Source of the DNA: Nitrososphaerota archaeon
Lineage (GTDB): Archaea > Thermoproteota > Nitrososphaeria > Nitrososphaerales > JACPRH01
Length of the DNA: 64,000 nt
Direction of reading: 5' to 3'
Assembly (NCBI GenBank): GCA_016190055.1
Contig: JACPRH010000041.1
Span: 1-64,000, forward strand
Positions 51,211 to 60,263 of this stretch are shown here, piece by piece. Both the position numbers and the translations under genes were made by a program. The notes under the pieces are model-generated. The model made no database searches and had not been told where the DNA came from. It saw nothing but the letters and a program-made list of their open reading frames with translations. Position 1 is the stretch's first letter, and each line of letters starts with the position of its first letter.

Positions 51211-51912
51211 TTACCGCATTAAGCCTAGCCGGTGAACCAGTCCGTACACCGCTGTCTTAGGCGCTCCGATTTCCTCCGCGATGCGAACCGGCTTATACCC
51301 AGCCTCGAAGAGCTCCGTTACTTCATTGATAATCTCAGGTATCGGGATCAGTACCTTGGTCTTCGGATCAATCGTGTAGCCTAGCGGTGGCCTGCCTTGG
51401 TGTCTCCCAAGCTTCTTACCTGTCCGCTTACCGCTTCGAGATCTGATGCTGAGTGTCCGCTTCTCATTCTCCGCATACATCCCGGACATCGTGAGCATTG
51501 ATTTACCCAGAGGGGTGGTGTAGTCTACTAACCCAACGTTCATGAACCAGATATCGATTCCCTTGTTCTTCAGCATCCTTTGAATGTAGAGTGTCTGTTC
51601 AGCATCCCTTGAGATCCGGTCGGTGTGGGTCACTATCACAGCCTCAACGCTTCCCTTCTGAAGTGCGAGTATCCTAGTCAACCCTTCCCGTTTACCTAAG
51701 TCGTTCATGAACTCTGCAGGGTGCCCGACATCACCTTCCTCAAACGCGAGTAGAACCCAGCCCCTCTCATCGGCCCATTCCTGCAACGCTTCACGTTGAG
51801 TCTGCGGGCTCAATCCCTTCCGTTTTTGTTCATCACTCGACACCCGGATATACCCGATCACCCTGTAGGGTTTCGTCTCTTCCGGTTGTTGAGGCTGATT
51901 TCGTCTCTCCAA
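51211..51912 (-). CDS. Serine recombinase/resolvase
   Basis: VIGYIRVSSDEQKRKGLSPQTQREAL, VIVTHTDRISRDAEQTL, C-terminal HTH RIAEEIGAPKTAVYGLVHRLG. Confidence 0.94.
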   Translation of the reverse strand: MERRNQPQQPEETKPYRVIGYIRVSSDEQKRKGLSPQTQREALQEWADERGWVLLAFEEGDVGHPAEFMNDLGKREGLTRILALQKGSVEAVIVTHTDRISRDAEQTLYIQRMLKNKGIDIWFMNVGLVDYTTPLGKSMLTMSGMYAENEKRTLSIRSRSGKRTGKKLGRHQGRPPLGYTIDPKTKVLIPIPEIINEVTELFEAGYKPVRIAEEIGAPKTAVYGLVHRLGLMR

Positions 51913-51990
51913 TATCTTTTATTCCCCATAAAGAAAAAACTTCCTTAAAGTTAAAACTAAAAGGAATCTACGAATGAATTTATATTCACT

Positions 51991-52017
51991 CGCGCGTACG
52001 CGCGCGCGATTCGCGCG
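51991..52017. repeat. CpG-alternating double palindrome
   Basis: CGCGCGTACGCGCG (14-bp palindrome, 51991-52004) overlapping CGCGCGA-T-TCGCGCG (52003-52017). Confidence 0.85.
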
Positions 52018-52220
52018 TGTGTATTAATTTAATTTAAAGCTGTCTAGAAAAAAAAGAATTTGTTTCGTGCCTGTACTGTAATAGGGAAGAGGGTTCTGTT
52101 TGTGCGTAGCGAGCCTAGTGTCAAGCGTGGAATCCCGCTTCCCTCAACCGAAAAGGGGTTTGTCGCACGTGCGAAGATAGTTTAGTGGGTGGATCCTCAT
52201 CTAATCCTTGTGATTACACC

Positions 52221-52531
52221 CCGGAGCGTAGTTCAGAGGTATCGCGGAGTCTCGCGGACACTTCTAACGGAGTATTAGGACTCTTTTCGATGTGTCTGCG
52301 GAGTGATGAACAGTACCGCGGACTCATATGCGGACAATTAGCGGAGTCGCGGACGTTTTTCTAGTTTGTTCACGGACTAACTAGGGATAAACGGACTGTA
52401 TTCGGACATTCAACATGACGGTAAGACGGTCTTAAGGTATTAGGATGTTAGTTCGCGGACAGCTCCGTTAGAGTTCGCGGAGTGTTGTAAAACTAGGGGA
52501 GAGGCCCAGGCTACTCCGCGGAGTCCGCGGA
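52221..52531 (+). repeat. Iteron-like array of GCGGA(C/G) direct repeats (right array)
   Basis: Eleven GCGGA (52244, 52254, 52298, 52318, 52330, 52341, 52349, 52455, 52477, 52518, 52527) plus five other NCGGA, nearly all on the + strand. Confidence 0.75.
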
Positions 52532-52535
52532 TAGT

Positions 52536-53027
52536 CTAAGCATCGATTGGTTGCTTGGTTCGTTGAGCGGCCAAGTCTAATATTTTGCTTACTGCGTCGT
52601 CAGGACTCTTTATTCCGTACTCCTTCTGTACCGATTCGATTGTTGAATTGAACCGCTCTGCATGTTTGCCGGTCAAGGTGACTGGTTGCACAGCCTCACA
52701 GGATTCCGCGTCTTGTTTGATGGATGGTTCAGTGACTCGGTTAGCCTTACGACTCATCTCCTCGAAGGGTCTCGCTATCAGTGATATTGGGAAGGTCCGG
52801 CTCTCCTCTATCTGTATGTATTCGTCGAGGTCGTGATATGCTGTGTCGAGCATGCTTTGGATCTGGCCCTGTGTTAGCTGTACCTCGTCGTCACTCATCC
52901 TCATGAGCATGTCGTCTAGGTGCTGCAGGGCATCTCGCAGGCCATGAAGATACGCCAAGTCTTGCGCTCGGTGTAGCTTATCCGGGGGTTCGGGCAGGTC
53001 GGTTATTCCACGAAACATATCTATCAA
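52536..53027 (-). CDS. Hypothetical helical protein
   Basis: ORF only; next to iteron array. Confidence 0.5.
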   Translation of the reverse strand: MIDMFRGITDLPEPPDKLHRAQDLAYLHGLRDALQHLDDMLMRMSDDEVQLTQGQIQSMLDTAYHDLDEYIQIEESRTFPISLIARPFEEMSRKANRVTEPSIKQDAESCEAVQPVTLTGKHAERFNSTIESVQKEYGIKSPDDAVSKILDLAAQRTKQPIDA

Positions 53028-53106
53028 GTGTTGAGTATCAATAGCATTACTTAATAAACATTGTTGTGTAACAATAGGGTTAAATAATGTTCACTCGCAT
53101 ATAGAA

Positions 53107-53325
53107 ATGATGTCTCTCTCAAAAACGTCAAGTATGGATAAAACAGATGAGGCGATCATAAAGGCTCTATCCAGCGATCCAAAGACGCCTTTCGAACTCT
53201 CCAAGGAGCTGGGACTGCACCAGGCAACAGTACAGAAGAGACTCTTAGAACTGCACATAGAGAAACCCGGCCTAGTGGGGTATCGAAAGATTGGAAGATA
53301 CCATATGTTCTGGTTGAAGAAGTAA
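53107..53325 (+). CDS. Small winged-helix protein
   Basis: ALSSDPKTPFELSKELGLHQATVQKRLLELHIEKPGLVGYRKIGRYHMFW. Confidence 0.7.
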   Translation: MMSLSKTSSMDKTDEAIIKALSSDPKTPFELSKELGLHQATVQKRLLELHIEKPGLVGYRKIGRYHMFWLKK

Positions 53326-53402
53326 GCCTAAGTTACGTCATCATCCAAAGATTATAGTGACTCTTTACTCGTCCTCTTATTCAACAATGTCTTTTACCTA
53401 TC

Positions 53403-53624
53403 ATGATAGATGTATCTAATACGCCTATTAGAGATAGAGTTCTAGAAGTGCTTGGTAGTTGCGATAAACCAGCTACCGTCGATTACGTTCGATACAACGC
53501 GAAGATATGTTGGAGCTCGGCGAAAACGGCTCTGCTTGAGTTATCACTTGAGGGTAAGGTAGAAGCTACCAGAACGACGGCTGGATGGCTCTTTCAACTC
53601 AAATCGAAGGAGGGATCAGTATGA
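53403..53624 (+). CDS. Small winged-helix protein
   Basis: RVLEVLGSCDKPATVDYVRYNAKICWSSAKTALLELSLEGKVEATRTTAGWLFQL. Confidence 0.65.
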   Translation: MIDVSNTPIRDRVLEVLGSCDKPATVDYVRYNAKICWSSAKTALLELSLEGKVEATRTTAGWLFQLKSKEGSV

Positions 53625-54415
53625 CTAAGATGAAGGTCGATCTTGAGGATATTCTGCCGAGCCCGTATCAACTCCGTGTGGATTCCGGTGAAGTTGATGC
53701 AGAGTTCATCCAGCTTAAAGCAAGTATAGCGGCCAATGGTGGTTTCCTTCAACTCCCCCGGGTACGTCTTCAGCCACCCGGGAAGTTTGAGATAGTGTAT
53801 GGTCACCGGCGCCTTCAAGCTGCCAGAGAGTTAGGCTGGACGACTGTTGAGGTTGAGGTGGTCGAGATCAGCGATAATGCGGCAGCGTTGGCTCTCGTTG
53901 ATGAGAATATGGGTCGAAAAAACCTGAATGACTTCGAGAAGGGGCGAGTCTTTAAGATGCTTCAGGAAAAATTTGGTCTCAGCCAGGATGCAATCGCGAA
54001 AAGATATGGTGTGGGTCAGCCGATGGTTTCTCGCTACATATCGCTCGCTAAGTTCGAGGATACCGTTATGCCACATGGCATAAACCCCGCTTCTGAAGCT
54101 GAGGTAAAGCAGATTGAAGGGAAGATTACTGAAGGCCATTTCCGGGTAATTTCGAAAGCTCCTCCAAATATGCAGGCTGATCTTGCTAGGAAGGTTGTTC
54201 AAGAGAATCTATCGGTGAAGGATCTTGAGGTTGAGGTCAAGCGTATCCGAGGCGAACAATCTGAAGCAAAGAATAAGGCGGCTACCGCAGAGACCAAGGT
54301 CTCTCATACACCGACTCCGGATAACGCGATCTGTCCTTCATGTGGTTCAAACCGCTACACAGTGAAGACTGTAAAATGTAATGGGTGTGGCACCGAGCGA
54401 CCAATGGATAAGTAA
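53621..54415 (+). CDS. ParB/Spo0J-like nuclease-fold/HTH protein with C-terminal zinc ribbon
   Basis: LEDILPSPYQLRVD...VYGHRRLQAARELGWTTVEVEV...LSQDAIAKRYGVGQPMVSRYI; C-terminal CPSCGSNRYTVKTVKCNGCG. Confidence 0.9.
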   Translation: MTKMKVDLEDILPSPYQLRVDSGEVDAEFIQLKASIAANGGFLQLPRVRLQPPGKFEIVYGHRRLQAARELGWTTVEVEVVEISDNAAALALVDENMGRKNLNDFEKGRVFKMLQEKFGLSQDAIAKRYGVGQPMVSRYISLAKFEDTVMPHGINPASEAEVKQIEGKITEGHFRVISKAPPNMQADLARKVVQENLSVKDLEVEVKRIRGEQSEAKNKAATAETKVSHTPTPDNAICPSCGSNRYTVKTVKCNGCGTERPMDK

Positions 54416-54469
54416 GGTGGATAGATCAGGGTTTAATAGATGTCGAGATTACCGGTATAGCGAAATAAT

Positions 54470-54604
54470 ATGGAGTCGGCTGATGAGTTTATTCTGGTTC
54501 CGCGGTCAGTGATTGCGGAGGCTAAGCAGATAGCTCTTGAAGGGATAGCTGAGTGTCGGGCGAAGATCCGAGAGTTAGAGGAGGCTGCTAACCATGGCTC
54601 CTAA
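54470..54604 (+). CDS. 44-aa coiled-coil micro-ORF
   Basis: MESADEFILVPRSVIAEAKQIALEGIAECRAKIRELEEAANHGS; manual translation. Confidence 0.45.
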   Translation: MESADEFILVPRSVIAEAKQIALEGIAECRAKIRELEEAANHGS

Positions 54605-54734
54605 ATCTACTGTTCTGATGGATAGGGATGTTTTGAACGCTAGGCTGGATGCGCTTGAGCTGAAGGCGCTTCGCATCCTGGCTAAAATCGACGAAATAAC
54701 TTCACATTCTCAGACGAAACAGGAGGTTGCTTAG
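54594..54734 (+). CDS. 46-aa coiled-coil micro-ORF
   Basis: MAPKSTVLMDRDVLNARLDALELKALRILAKIDEITSHSQTKQEVA; overlaps the previous ORF by 11 nt. Confidence 0.45.
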   Translation: MAPKSTVLMDRDVLNARLDALELKALRILAKIDEITSHSQTKQEVA

Positions 54735-54787
54735 ACTCGGCTCGGCAACCGGTTGTTGACGATTCAATTCTTCAAGAGCTTGCCGAG

Positions 54788-55042
54788 ATGCGAAGAATCG
54801 TGGTTGACGCTTACATTCGGCTTGACCGGATGGAGCGTGAGATTAACCAAGAATTGAAGACACATGCTTCAGTTACGAACACTTCAGCCGATGATGTTAT
54901 CTTAATTCGCCGCTCGGAGCTGGAGGCCATGCTTGCGAAGGGGGAGGCTGTGGAGAAAGGTCTCCATGAGCTTCGGCTAGATATTCACAACCTAGTAGTA
55001 GAGAAGTACCGTGGAATGGAGGTCACTAAGTCTCTTGCCTGA
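54788..55042 (+). CDS. 84-aa coiled-coil protein
   Basis: DDVILIRRSELEAMLAKGEAVEKGLHELRLDIHNLVVEKYR. Confidence 0.55.
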   Translation: MRRIVVDAYIRLDRMEREINQELKTHASVTNTSADDVILIRRSELEAMLAKGEAVEKGLHELRLDIHNLVVEKYRGMEVTKSLA

Positions 55043-55181
55043 TTCAGGCGATGTTATCCGTATTTCTCGCGCTGAGTTTCTTGAATTGCAGGCCATGATC
55101 GATGAGGCGTTGCATCGTAACGATGAGCTCAGACGCGACTTCCACACCCTATACGTCGATATATTTGATAAGACCCGATAA
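55035..55181 (+). CDS. 48-aa coiled-coil micro-ORF (TTG start)
   Basis: GDVIRISRAEFLELQAMIDEALHRNDELRRDFHTLYVDIFDKTR; overlaps previous ORF by 8 nt and resembles it. Confidence 0.4.
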   Translation: MPDSGDVIRISRAEFLELQAMIDEALHRNDELRRDFHTLYVDIFDKTR

Positions 55182-55189
55182 ACACCCTG

Positions 55190-56191
55190 TCAAGATGTTT
55201 CAGTTTCAAAGTCGTCTGTTAATAGTGTAACCGAACTGGTTGAACATCGGCTTTTCCGTTGGATCTTCACCATTTCGATGAACTGCTCCATTTCGGTGAG
55301 CCGATAATCTTTCGATGTCTTTGAGGTCTCATGGACGAATAGGGTTAGAACATCCGCGACAGCTTCGCTACCGAAGGTTTTCCTAGCGTACCGCTTGGCT
55401 ATCTTCGATAACCTCCTCGCCATTTCGTCGGTCGCGCCTTCGTCGTAGCTGAAAGCTTTTAGAAGGTTCAAAAATTGGCTCATACATTCATCGACGAACC
55501 TCCCCTTACGAGTTTTCTTCCGAGATATTACTGACGATAGCATGTATGGGCGGCTCACGATCAGATCTGCTCTGCGTAGCTCATACATATTCGGTTCCTC
55601 GCCTAACCCGTTCCCAGGAAGAAGATTGTTTACCAGTGAATGATCATCACCCCAAAACAGCTCGCGGGCTCCGTCTAGGTATCTTGGAACCTCGGCGCCA
55701 CATTTCGAGCAGGCTTGGTACTGCTGATCTACGTCCTGCAGAGTTGGGGCAAAGCAGTGAGGACAATACTTCGAAATCGGGTCCGTGTGATACCTATCTC
55801 TAATTTGTTTTCGCAGCCACCTGATAGTGTTCTCGCTCAGTTTGAGTTGTTCAGCGGCGCCTTTCGAGGATAATACGGGGTTCTCAGCCATCAACCGATA
55901 GTACCGGATCTGCAGCTTAGGCGCCTTGTGAGGCCGGACATAAGGAGAACCCCAACGTTTGCTTTTACCTAAAACCCCTCTAAAGTGCGGGGGGCGACGC
56001 TTGACACCACTGGATTTTTTACCCCCGACGGTCACTGTGGCAGTGAGAGATTGGGGTATCTCGGATTTTTCCTCATTCGTTTTACCTTGAGCAAATCCAC
56101 TCAATACTTTTTGTCGATGAGGAAGAGGAAGGGGTAAGGCCATTGACTCCCTTCCTTTCCTTGGGTCACTTGTTGGAGCGTTATAGGTCAA
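55190..56191 (-). CDS. HTH plus zinc-ribbon protein of unknown function
   Basis: AAEQLKLSENTIRWLRKQI then CPHC...CSKCG and helical C-terminus. Confidence 0.6.
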   Translation of the reverse strand: MTYNAPTSDPRKGRESMALPLPLPHRQKVLSGFAQGKTNEEKSEIPQSLTATVTVGGKKSSGVKRRPPHFRGVLGKSKRWGSPYVRPHKAPKLQIRYYRLMAENPVLSSKGAAEQLKLSENTIRWLRKQIRDRYHTDPISKYCPHCFAPTLQDVDQQYQACSKCGAEVPRYLDGARELFWGDDHSLVNNLLPGNGLGEEPNMYELRRADLIVSRPYMLSSVISRKKTRKGRFVDECMSQFLNLLKAFSYDEGATDEMARRLSKIAKRYARKTFGSEAVADVLTLFVHETSKTSKDYRLTEMEQFIEMVKIQRKSRCSTSSVTLLTDDFETETS

Positions 56192-56502
56192 GACGTGTCT
56201 CCTCTAAGCCGTCTAGCTTCCCGGTGCCGGTGAAGCGCGGTAAGCTGCTTCTCTATCCTGCGTAGCTCTTCAATATCGCGAAGTATCTCAGCGATACGGT
56301 CAACCTTATCTGACAGTTCAAACGTGTCCTCCTTTGCTACGCAGAAGTGAATGTCGAGTTCTCTTCTAATTGAAGCCGGGTCGAAATACATCTGGTACGC
56401 TGGACATTCAGGGTTCATGCAGATGCTTCCCTGATGATCTCGGTTGCTCGTTATTGGAGGCTTGAGCTTCTCCATTCTTCGCCAGCAAAACCTACACTGC
56501 AT
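56188..56502 (-). CDS. Zinc-finger hypothetical protein
   Basis: CRFCWRRM...CMNPECPAY; ATGA-type overlap with next gene. Confidence 0.55.
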   Translation of the reverse strand: MQCRFCWRRMEKLKPPITSNRDHQGSICMNPECPAYQMYFDPASIRRELDIHFCVAKEDTFELSDKVDRIAEILRDIEELRRIEKQLTALHRHREARRLRGDTS

Positions 56503-56503
56503 C

Positions 56504-56839
56504 TCAACGAGCCTCCTTGTTGCAGTATCGGCATTGATTATTCTCGATGTGGAGTGTGATGTGGTCTAAATGATGTTCTGACGGGTTAGCTACCTCGGCG
56601 TATCGTTTATCGACGCCGCGTTGTAACCAGTCCTTGAGCTTGCTGATCTCTGTTTCTTCACACTTGATGAATTCAGGGTAAGTTCCCTCTATGATGTTCT
56701 CAATGAACTGGTGGCAGGTTGAGCAGTACTGACCCTCCTCTGTTTCACTGGCCCGTTTGAACCTTGTTTCTCCCTTGCATTTGGGGCAAGTTAGCTTCAG
56801 GTTCTTAAGAGGAAAAATCACAGAAACCAAACTTAACAA
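56504..56839 (-). CDS. Zinc-ribbon hypothetical protein
   Basis: CPKCKG...CSTCHQ...CRYCNK. Confidence 0.55.
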   Translation of the reverse strand: MLSLVSVIFPLKNLKLTCPKCKGETRFKRASETEEGQYCSTCHQFIENIIEGTYPEFIKCEETEISKLKDWLQRGVDKRYAEVANPSEHHLDHITLHIENNQCRYCNKEAR

Positions 56840-57132
56840 GCCTCCTTCACTAGAAGCTGCGAGCCCTGAGCCTCAACCTCTGTCTTATGCAGGCAGCAGG
56901 GCCCGACTCCGCGCTCAATCGACTCCGGATCAGTCAGCTTAGCACCGCACCGCTTACACCAGCCTCGCTCGTAGATTCGGTGTGGATGCTTGCAGGCACG
57001 ATTAGCCCAGAACTTATCATGGTCTGTGTATCTCTCCTGCCGAAAAGGACGTCTACCGTCTTGACGAGTCACGATAACCTCTTCACTCCCACAGTCGGGA
57101 CATGACCATACTCGCTCAGTTTGAGAGGCCAA
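56833..57132 (-). CDS. Multi-zinc-finger hypothetical protein
   Basis: CPDCGSEEVIVTRQDGR...CKRCGAKLTDPESIERGVGPCC. Confidence 0.55.
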   Translation of the reverse strand: MASQTERVWSCPDCGSEEVIVTRQDGRRPFRQERYTDHDKFWANRACKHPHRIYERGWCKRCGAKLTDPESIERGVGPCCLHKTEVEAQGSQLLVKEAC

Positions 57133-58674
57133 TCAAACCGTCTCCGGTTTTTTCTTTCTAAGAAAGATCTTACCGTTGCATCTTTTTCCGTCTATCTGTT
57201 CGCTACATCTGATCTGATAGTGGCTGTACTGCTTGCCGCATTGATCGCAGGTATAGGATTCTTCTGTGTTTTTTACAGGTGGTTGATTGTCTCCTAGTTT
57301 CTTCTGCGCTGGATCTTCGGTTGGTTTAGGTTCAGTTACTTCATACTCTGGATGTCCCTTTATTTTTACTCCGATATAGCAGGTTGCCCGTTTATCGACT
57401 CCTACACTCGGCCTTCCGGTTGTTATTTTCTTGAACTCTGGTATCTTCTTGAAGAATGTGGCCGCTGTTAGTACTGGTAGATGGCTCTCGCGGCAGTAAA
57501 ATGCGAAGGCATCGAACATGTTTTGCTTGGTTATCTCGGTTGATTTCTTAATGTCAGTTGGATCGTCTTCAACCCATTCCATAATGAAAGCTTGAACAGG
57601 TGAGGATTTTTTGATGTACTCTTCCCTTACATTCTCGGTGCTCTTGGAGTTTGAGAATACCCAGTTGTTTTCTCTGAGTCGCTTTAAACCCTCTAGTGAC
57701 CATGCGAAGAATCCACTTATCTCCTCTGGTGATTTCAACTCATTCAGAAGGTTCTTGTTTTCTTTCGGTCCCTCGAATTTGGTCGGGAATGTGAGGATTA
57801 TCCAGCGTCTGAAGAACGCTGTAGTATCGTCTTTCGCTTCGGGCAGTTTGTTGGCTGAAAAGATTAATTTGGCGTAGTTTATGAATGGAAAACCATTCTT
57901 GAACTTCTTCTCCGCTGTTACTGGATCTCCACCAGTCAACATTTTAAATTGTCCAGTGGTTTCAAGCGCAGTATCTGATAAGTCGGGGTATAGGTTGGCT
58001 AGTTTTCCGTAGATATCAGCTTTAGCGAATCTGTTGTACTCTAATTCCTGTAGGCTGCGAGTCGAAATGTTTTCGAGTCCGAGCGTGGTTTTGATTAGAT
58101 TGATGAATGTGGATTTACCGTTGGCGCCTTCACCTACTAGCATGAGAGCTTTCTGCGTTTCGTAATTTCTCCATAAACAGTATCCGGTGAACTCTTGCGC
58201 GGTTGCCATGTCTTCTGGGTAAAAAACCTCATTGAGAAATTTCTGTATCTTCGGGCCTAAAGTCTCCTTCCCAGTGTAGGTAACAGGTATCTTCACACGG
58301 GATAAGTAGTTCGGATCGTGTTCTTTAACCTCGAAGGTGTCTAGGTTGATTATTCCATTGTTAATTACTAGCCTCTTCGGATCAGTGTCAAATACGTTTC
58401 TTGGTATGTAGGTTCTACGGACGATATGGTTTATTGTCTCTTCTACATCATGCGTGGTTAACTGGTCATCCTCTTTCTCTACGAATGATTTTATCTCTGA
58501 TTCTCCGCCTTCAACGTAGACGCCGCCTTCATAATACAACACCTCATCGTTGTCCTTCAATGTGACAATGTGGATATTCTCCATAACGCACTTGGCCATT
58601 TCAGGCGGTGAAAGTGACTTCTTACTGTCTGGATCTGCTGCGTTTGTTACCCCTTTCACTAAGTCACTCGCCAT
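57133..58674 (-). CDS. D5/P4-family SF3 helicase with C-terminal zinc ribbon
   Basis: Walker A LMLVGEGANGKSTFINLIKTTLG; LTGGDPVTAEKKFKNGFPFINYAKLIFSANKLPEAKDDTTAFFRRWIILTFP; CDQCGKQYSHYQIRCSE. Confidence 0.93.
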   Translation of the reverse strand: MASDLVKGVTNAADPDSKKSLSPPEMAKCVMENIHIVTLKDNDEVLYYEGGVYVEGGESEIKSFVEKEDDQLTTHDVEETINHIVRRTYIPRNVFDTDPKRLVINNGIINLDTFEVKEHDPNYLSRVKIPVTYTGKETLGPKIQKFLNEVFYPEDMATAQEFTGYCLWRNYETQKALMLVGEGANGKSTFINLIKTTLGLENISTRSLQELEYNRFAKADIYGKLANLYPDLSDTALETTGQFKMLTGGDPVTAEKKFKNGFPFINYAKLIFSANKLPEAKDDTTAFFRRWIILTFPTKFEGPKENKNLLNELKSPEEISGFFAWSLEGLKRLRENNWVFSNSKSTENVREEYIKKSSPVQAFIMEWVEDDPTDIKKSTEITKQNMFDAFAFYCRESHLPVLTAATFFKKIPEFKKITTGRPSVGVDKRATCYIGVKIKGHPEYEVTEPKPTEDPAQKKLGDNQPPVKNTEESYTCDQCGKQYSHYQIRCSEQIDGKRCNGKIFLRKKKPETV

Positions 58675-58676
58675 GT

Positions 58677-59786
58677 CTAATCACCGTTCGATGTCAGGGA
58701 TGTCAAGGCTGTCAGGGGTTTTTCCCTTTTAATACCTAACATACTCTCTTCTTTTTCGATAGTGTGTGTAGGTGTATAGCTTGCAATCCTCATGGGTTGT
58801 GGCGTATTAAGTATAGAAAACCCCTGACTTCCTTGACATGTCTGACGGGGCTGATGCTTCTGGGTCTCTGCGATTTTACGGATACCAGACCAGCCCTGCA
58901 GTTTAGCTATGTCTTGCTCCTGTAGATTGTAGTGATAATCCACCTGTGCGTAACGGCTGAACTTCTCAGTGTCCTGTGCTGCTTCTACGATGAGTTTGAT
59001 TATGTCTTTGCTGTCTTCCTTTCTAACTCCTTCTTTCACCAAGTAGCCTAGTAGAGCGATACAGAGCTTATGCCTATACCCTTCTATCCAGAGGGGTTTT
59101 ATCGCGTTGACTATCTCCAGTTTCTCAGTGTTTGTTAATGGTTGTCGTGGTTGCCTCTGTCTAAAGATATGGGTTGGTGTTGCCTGTTGTGTTTCTTTAG
59201 GAATGTAGCCTAGTTGGATGGCCCGGCTGATTATCTTGTTCTTTGCATTGGACATCTCGGATATTGACCAGGTGCCGATAACAGTGTAAGGGATACCGGA
59301 CGGGTGAATACTAGGTGGTAGGATGGAGTAATGGTCTAGTGCCAGGAGCTCCATGTCAAGAGCTGGGCGAAAATCTATTCCCGTGAAGTCGTTATCTCGA
59401 TCGTTCTTTAAAATTACCTTATGTCCTCGCTTGGTAGTGCATGTTAAGGTGTGAGATGCGATGATCTTGGTGTCACCGAAGAATTTTTCGATTAGGTTTG
59501 GATCGTCGAAGTCTATCTGCATCAACCTAGTGTCATGGACGCATGCTAGGTTGAGTGTCGGGTCGTTTTGCAGTATCTCGAACAGGTGTGCGTAAGGTAT
59601 CGGTATTTTCCATGAAGGCGTGTTCTTAACTGGATCTATTGAGAGGTATTTCGAGGCCGGGTGTTTAGTGCATCTGTTGATCGGGATTAGATTGAGACCC
59701 ATTCCTAAACCGAATAGACGTGCTGCTCGGTGTATGTCCAGTTGAAGACTAGACTGAGATTTGGGCGTCGACATGATTGTGTCCAT
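58677..59786 (-). CDS. Primase-polymerase (PrimPol/AEP-like) protein
   Basis: LMQIDFDDPNLIEKFFGDTKIIASHTLTCTTKRGHKVIL, LDMELLALDHYSILPPSIHPSGIPYTV; adjacent to D5 helicase. Confidence 0.85.
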   Translation of the reverse strand: MDTIMSTPKSQSSLQLDIHRAARLFGLGMGLNLIPINRCTKHPASKYLSIDPVKNTPSWKIPIPYAHLFEILQNDPTLNLACVHDTRLMQIDFDDPNLIEKFFGDTKIIASHTLTCTTKRGHKVILKNDRDNDFTGIDFRPALDMELLALDHYSILPPSIHPSGIPYTVIGTWSISEMSNAKNKIISRAIQLGYIPKETQQATPTHIFRQRQPRQPLTNTEKLEIVNAIKPLWIEGYRHKLCIALLGYLVKEGVRKEDSKDIIKLIVEAAQDTEKFSRYAQVDYHYNLQEQDIAKLQGWSGIRKIAETQKHQPRQTCQGSQGFSILNTPQPMRIASYTPTHTIEKEESMLGIKREKPLTALTSLTSNGD

Positions 59787-59795
59787 TCTTCATGC

Positions 59796-60263
59796 CTACT
59801 TGCTTGGATACCGGTTGAGGAATAGGGTGCTTCCTTTTCCGTGGCTCAGTTTGTACACGTGGCTGCCGATATTCGCTTCCGAATTTTTCTCCAGGTATTG
59901 AACCAGTGGAACTAAGTCGCGTTTAATTGAGCCGTCGCGCTCAGAGCCGAACACCCATTCACCTTTACTGTTTGTCTGCCAAGGTAGCTTATCGAGAATA
60001 GCCTGTGATATGATGTCTGTCTGTGTTGGCGTCGGTTTCGGTGCCTGTGTGGGTTTCGATGTATCTGGTTTAACTGCTTGAGCATTCTCCTTAGCGGCTA
60101 GGAGTAGTTGACGGACGCGCTCGGTAAGATAAACCTCTAACCCCTCAGTCTCACTCTTGATCTGTGGATCTGAAGAGGTTGCCGCGACAGCGCGAGCAAC
60201 GGCCATAATGAGCTTAAGATCGTGGACTGCCTCGGTGTCAGGCACTCTAACTAACGCCTCCAT
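59796..60263 (-). CDS. Hypothetical protein
   Basis: ORF in replication operon, 155 aa. Confidence 0.5.
   Translation of the reverse strand: MEALVRVPDTEAVHDLKLIMAVARAVAATSSDPQIKSETEGLEVYLTERVRQLLLAAKENAQAVKPDTSKPTQAPKPTPTQTDIISQAILDKLPWQTNSKGEWVFGSERDGSIKRDLVPLVQYLEKNSEANIGSHVYKLSHGKGSTLFLNRYPSK

Noticed and set aside
52219-52262. tRNA-like stretch GGAGCGTAGTTCAGAGGTATCGCGG
   Set aside because: No T arm (TTCGAAT) or matching acceptor strand downstream; better explained by the GCGGA repeat array
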